A DNA stretch of 64,000 nt from CAZOZZ01 sp965262425. Lineage in GTDB: Bacteria > Acidobacteriota > Terriglobia > 20CM-2-55-15. The notes beneath the pieces are model-generated. The model was not told where the DNA came from and searched no databases. It was given only the letters and a program-made list of their open reading frames with translations. Shown here one piece after another: positions 61,161-64,000 of this stretch. Made by a program: the position numbers and the translations under genes. The DNA lies in assembly GCA_965262425.1 (NCBI GenBank), contig OZ253536.1:2542001-2606000 (forward strand). Direction: 5' to 3'. The first letter of the stretch is position 1. Each line of letters opens with the position of its first letter.

Positions 61161-61426
61161 CGAGTCTGGCACACTATACGGATTGTCCCGGCTCCGTGTT
61201 TCACCTATTCTCTGAGGCAGACGTATCGGCCGCCCTTCCACCCGATACCCGGAAACGCCCATTGTAACCCCTCGCGAAGGTGCTGGCGTATGTGAAGGAT
61301 GCAGTCTTGTGGACAGGCGTACGTGAAAGTGAACGACATGGCCGGGCCTGTATACAATCTGCACGCATCGGGGATGTCTTCCTCCTTTGATTTCAACAGT
61401 TTTCGCACAGGAGTAGAGTATTATTG

Positions 61427-63405
61427 ATGGTTCACCAGGCCTCTAAATCGATTACATCAACCGGAGCAAACAAGTTAAAAATGAGATGGTCTATCGACAC
61501 CTACCTGGACGAGCGCTCGGGCTATTTCTTTGAGATCAATCCGTCTGGCGCCATGGGCGACGGCATCATCGGCGGCGGCGGGGGTGGTGGTGGTGGTGGT
61601 GGTGGACCCGGTCGTGGTGGTGGTCGTCGAGGCAGGGGCGGTGGTGGTGGCGGTGGCCGCGGCGCCGGCAGCCCCGGGCCGAACAATAAGGCGTGGGATG
61701 GCATCTGGACGGCCCGGGTAACGCGGCACGTCCAGGGATGGAGCGCCGAAGTCGAAATCCCTTTCAAGACCCTGAACTTCGACCCCAACGGACAGGCCTG
61801 GGGAATCAACTTTCAGCGAACGATCCGGCGAAAGAATGAAGAGAGTCGCTGGAACGGGTTTGCCAGAAACCGGCAGCTGAACACGATGTCCGAAGCCGGG
61901 TTGGTCGTCGGCATTTCGGAAATCAGCCAGGGGCTCGGACTCGACGTCAAGCCGTACTTCGTTGGCCGGGCGACATCGATACCCTCCGAAAGGCCTGGAT
62001 CCACCTACCTGGGTGACGTCGGTGGCGACTTCTTCTACAACATAACGCCCAACCTGCGAGCCAACTTCACGATCAATACGGACTTTGCCGAGACCGAAGT
62101 CGACGATCGTCAGGTCAACCTGACCCGCTTCCCATTGCGCTTTCCAGAGAAGCGTGAGTTTTTCCTGCAAGGCGCAAACTTCTTCGAGTTCTCGGGCGAC
62201 CGGGACGCGTTCTTCACACGGCGGATCGGGCTGAGCGACGGCGAGGTCCAGCGAATCGATTACGGACTCAAACTCACCGGCCAGTTGGGAGATTTCGACG
62301 TCGGGGTCCTGCAGGTTCGAACGGCCGAGTTTGCACGCCCCGAGGACGAAGACGGGAATCTACCCGGCGAGGACTTCACTGTCTTTCGAACCCGTCGGCG
62401 ATTTCTCAGCCAGTCCCACATGGGCCTTCTCACACCCGACGGGCCGAACGGGCGACCGGAAGAGACGCGGGCGAGACTCTGGGTTTCGACCTCCGCCTTG
62501 CCACGAACCGATTTCGCGGAAGCCAGACGCTCAACTTCCAGACTTATTATCTCTGGACATCCAACGAGGAAGGAACCGGCGACAGCGGAAAGTACGGCGC
62601 GACCCTGAGCTACCCGAACGACATTTACAGCATCCGCATCAGCGCCACACAGACTGAAGAGAACTACGATCCTACCGTTGGTTTTCGCTTCCGCACGGCC
62701 GTCCGTGACTAAGGCGGTAATTTCTTCTGGAACCCGAGACCGGAAAACAGCTCGCTGATCCGCAGTTTCAACTTCGGGATGTTTACCAGCTTCATCACCG
62801 ACACCGCGAATAGAAAGCTGAGTCATCGGGTCGATTTCACCTTGTTGGGCGTGAACTTTCAATCCGGAGACAACTTCCGAATCAACGTCACGCCGCAGGC
62901 CGAACGCCTCGACAACGACTTCGGTCTGCCCGGAGACATCGAACTGGCCGAGGGGAGCGAGTTCGATTACACGCGCTTCCGGATTTCAGGCGGCACCGCC
63001 GGCCGCCGAATGGTTTCCCTGTTTGGAAACTACGGTTGGGGCAATTACTTCTCAGGAACTCGGCGAGACATCAGCGGCAACCTGACGGTCCGTCCAAGGG
63101 TTGGCGTCCGCCTCAACTTCAACGGCCAGTGGAACAGGATCGAACTACCCGAAGGCCAGGTCTCGACCACCGTTTACCGCTGGGAAGTCGGCACCCAGTT
63201 CAGCCCCTGGCTCTCGCTGAACAACAACATTCAGTACGACAACCAGAGCCGCGGAATCGGCTGGCAGTCTCGACTCCGGTGGATCATGAAACCCGGAAAC
63301 GACATTTTCTTCGTCTACACCCACAACTGGATTAACGACCCCGCCGGCATCTTCACTAACGACCGCAGCGCCGTGTCCAAAATCGTCTTCACCAGACGCT
63401 TCTAA
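61427..63405 (+). pseudogene. Decayed CBM9-less DUF5916 outer-membrane protein gene
   Basis: The CBM9 and signal-peptide part is missing; the readable frame begins inside the domain (SIDTYLDERSGYFFEINPSGAMGDG). A glycine-rich expansion of GGT/GGC codons follows (61567-61680). A frameshift lies near 62440 (frame one ends RRFLSQSHMGLL; frame two resumes LGFDLRLATNRFRGSQTLNF). An in-frame TAA is at 62710-62712 (TAVRD-stop-GGNFFWNPRPE), before the barrel end (IVFTRRF). Three independent lesions make this a clear pseudogene, related to the intact gene at 45728. Confidence 0.85.
61567..61680 (+). repeat. GGT/GGC-rich polyglycine-coding tract
   Basis: About 38 codons of mostly Gly with some Arg, mostly GGT/GGC triplets. 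It is a low-complexity expansion within the pseudogene. Triplet slippage explains it; it is not an array of separate repeats. Confidence 0.8.
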
Positions 63406-63418
63406 CAACCCTGACAGG

Positions 63419-63538
63419 ACAGAGTGTCGGGGTGGCCGTCCCTGGCCACCCGCGGTCAGACGCGACTCCCAAGACCGTCCTCCTGGCAAACCGGCAAAAT
63501 CCGGCGGGCGGTCAGGGACGGCCGCCCCGACACTCTGT
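63419..63538. repeat. REP-like palindromic pair, copy 3
   Basis: A 120-bp element bounded by ACAGAGTGTCGGGG and its complement CCCCGACACTCTGT. The unit GTGTCGGGGTGGCCGTCCCT faces an inverted degenerate copy at 63507-63536. Same family as 5851 and 42311. It fills the gap after the DUF5916 pseudogene. Confidence 0.8.
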
Positions 63539-63601
63539 TGTGTGATGTTCGTGCTTAGATGGGGGTGGGTGGCTCGGGGCTCTGCCTGGCCATGATGCAA
63601 A

Positions 63602-63625
63602 AAGGCGGCCCGTTTGGGCCGCCTT
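63602..63625 (-). terminator. Rho-independent terminator on the minus strand
   Basis: 10-bp stem AAGGCGGCCC / GGGCCGCCTT with a 4-nt loop. On the minus strand it is followed by TTTTTGC, so it probably ends the transcript of the 63766 gene. Confidence 0.75.
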
Positions 63626-63765
63626 CGATGGGACGGTAGTAATCCAAAAACTCTTGCTCAACGCGGGGAGGTCGTCGATTCACGTTTCGACTGGCGCCCT
63701 GGGCTTCAGTCCATCAACTTGGTAGACAGAAACCAGAAAAACTATCAACTTTGATTAAAATCCTA

Positions 63766-63993
63766 TCAAGTTGGTAGACAAGAACCGACTCTTCGCTGCC
63801 CGTGCGTCGCCTTCCACTGCTCAAAATTCGCAGCCACGATGAAGAATTTTCTACCGATCTGCATGATCGGAATCTCATCTTCCTCAATGATTCTGCGGAA
63901 ATGGCGAATCGAGAAGCCTGCGAGCCGTGCGGCCGAGGGAACGTCCAAAAAGGTTTTGGTTCTCGTCTGTGTCATAACCTGTTGCGCCATCAT
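63766..63993 (-). CDS. Excisionase-like helix-turn-helix protein
   Basis: 75 residues read from the ATG at 63993 with AGGTG just upstream at the window edge; the start could lie further right. The sequence FLDVPSAARLAGFSIRHFRRIIEEDEIPIMQIGRKFFIVAANFEQWKA is a MerR-like HTH_17 domain as found in excisionases and helix-turn-helix adaptors of plasmids and prophages. No integrase or att site is visible in the window. It may belong to a mobile element beyond the end. Confidence 0.7.
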   Translation of the reverse strand: MMAQQVMTQTRTKTFLDVPSAARLAGFSIRHFRRIIEEDEIPIMQIGRKFFIVAANFEQWKATHGQRRVGSCLPT

Positions 63994-64000
63994 GGCACCT

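Noticed and set aside
61522..61809. Proline-rich minus-strand frame
   Set aside because: It is the complement of the GGT/GGC polyglycine tract.

Overview
The window (about 60% G+C by eye) reads like a chromosomal segment of an Acidobacteriota-type bacterium. This is an inference from gene content: an 'orphan' MacB/FtsX-type permease of the kind multiplied in Acidobacteria, several exported proteins with carboxypeptidase-regulatory-like domains, CBM9/DUF5916 outer-membrane proteins, TPR proteins, a PknB-type kinase next to a prolyl-oligopeptidase, and many dispersed repeats. No 16S gene is present, so the taxon is not proven.

Region 1 (1-19 kb) is a mostly intact core. It holds ridA, a TPR lipid/envelope-type protein, a minus-strand cluster (tRNA-Pro(GGG)-surE, merR-like, der, then a CysO-like sulfur carrier with its JAMM peptidase and a B3/B4-domain protein), dinG-queE-queC (helicase plus 7-deazaguanine synthesis), two TPR proteins and a YHS protein, a DppB/DppC permease pair, a phosphate-selective-type porin, htpG-serS and a methyltransferase.

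Region 2 (19-46 kb) is plastic. It contains an IS256-family element, an IS1182-type element with a CTAG target duplication, and two identical 317-bp MITEs (the second at 50.9 kb) with 8-bp target duplications. It has many broken genes: an ABC-2 permease, a MarR-like regulator, an exported protein split by the IS1182 element, carboxypeptidase-regulatory and permease 3' ends, and a DUF5916 3' end. Intact passengers include a Rieske protein with a di-haem peroxidase (signal region out of frame at a G8 tract), selO, three methyltransferases (one in region 1), two GNATs, a cupin under a divergent AT-rich LysR gene, and a cobalamin-type radical SAM protein.

Two paralogous modules, each a YtrA-type GntR regulator followed by a polytopic membrane protein, lie 20 kb apart (20.8-22.4 and 40.4-42.1 kb). 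Both carry the same 24-bp operator (TGTACC-N12-GGTACA type) exactly 18 bp before the regulator start. In the second module the MITE sits in codons 6-8 of the membrane gene.

Region 3 (42.7-64 kb) holds the large permease, a full DUF5916 protein, an M28 peptidase, a ferredoxin-NADP reductase, phzF split by the second MITE, a gene split by an in-frame TAG, a Tat-type dienelactone hydrolase, a PQQ-type beta-propeller protein whose start lies in a repeat, an aminotransferase, an LLM flavin enzyme, a Ser/Thr kinase with an S9 peptidase, and a decayed DUF5916 gene. Repeat families recur throughout: a hairpin built on GACGCAAAGGCGCAGAGACG (four copies), a REP-like GTGTCGGGGTGGCCGTCCCT palindrome (three loci), and a 164-bp inverted-repeat element. 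Several of these supply start codons or gene ends to their neighbours.
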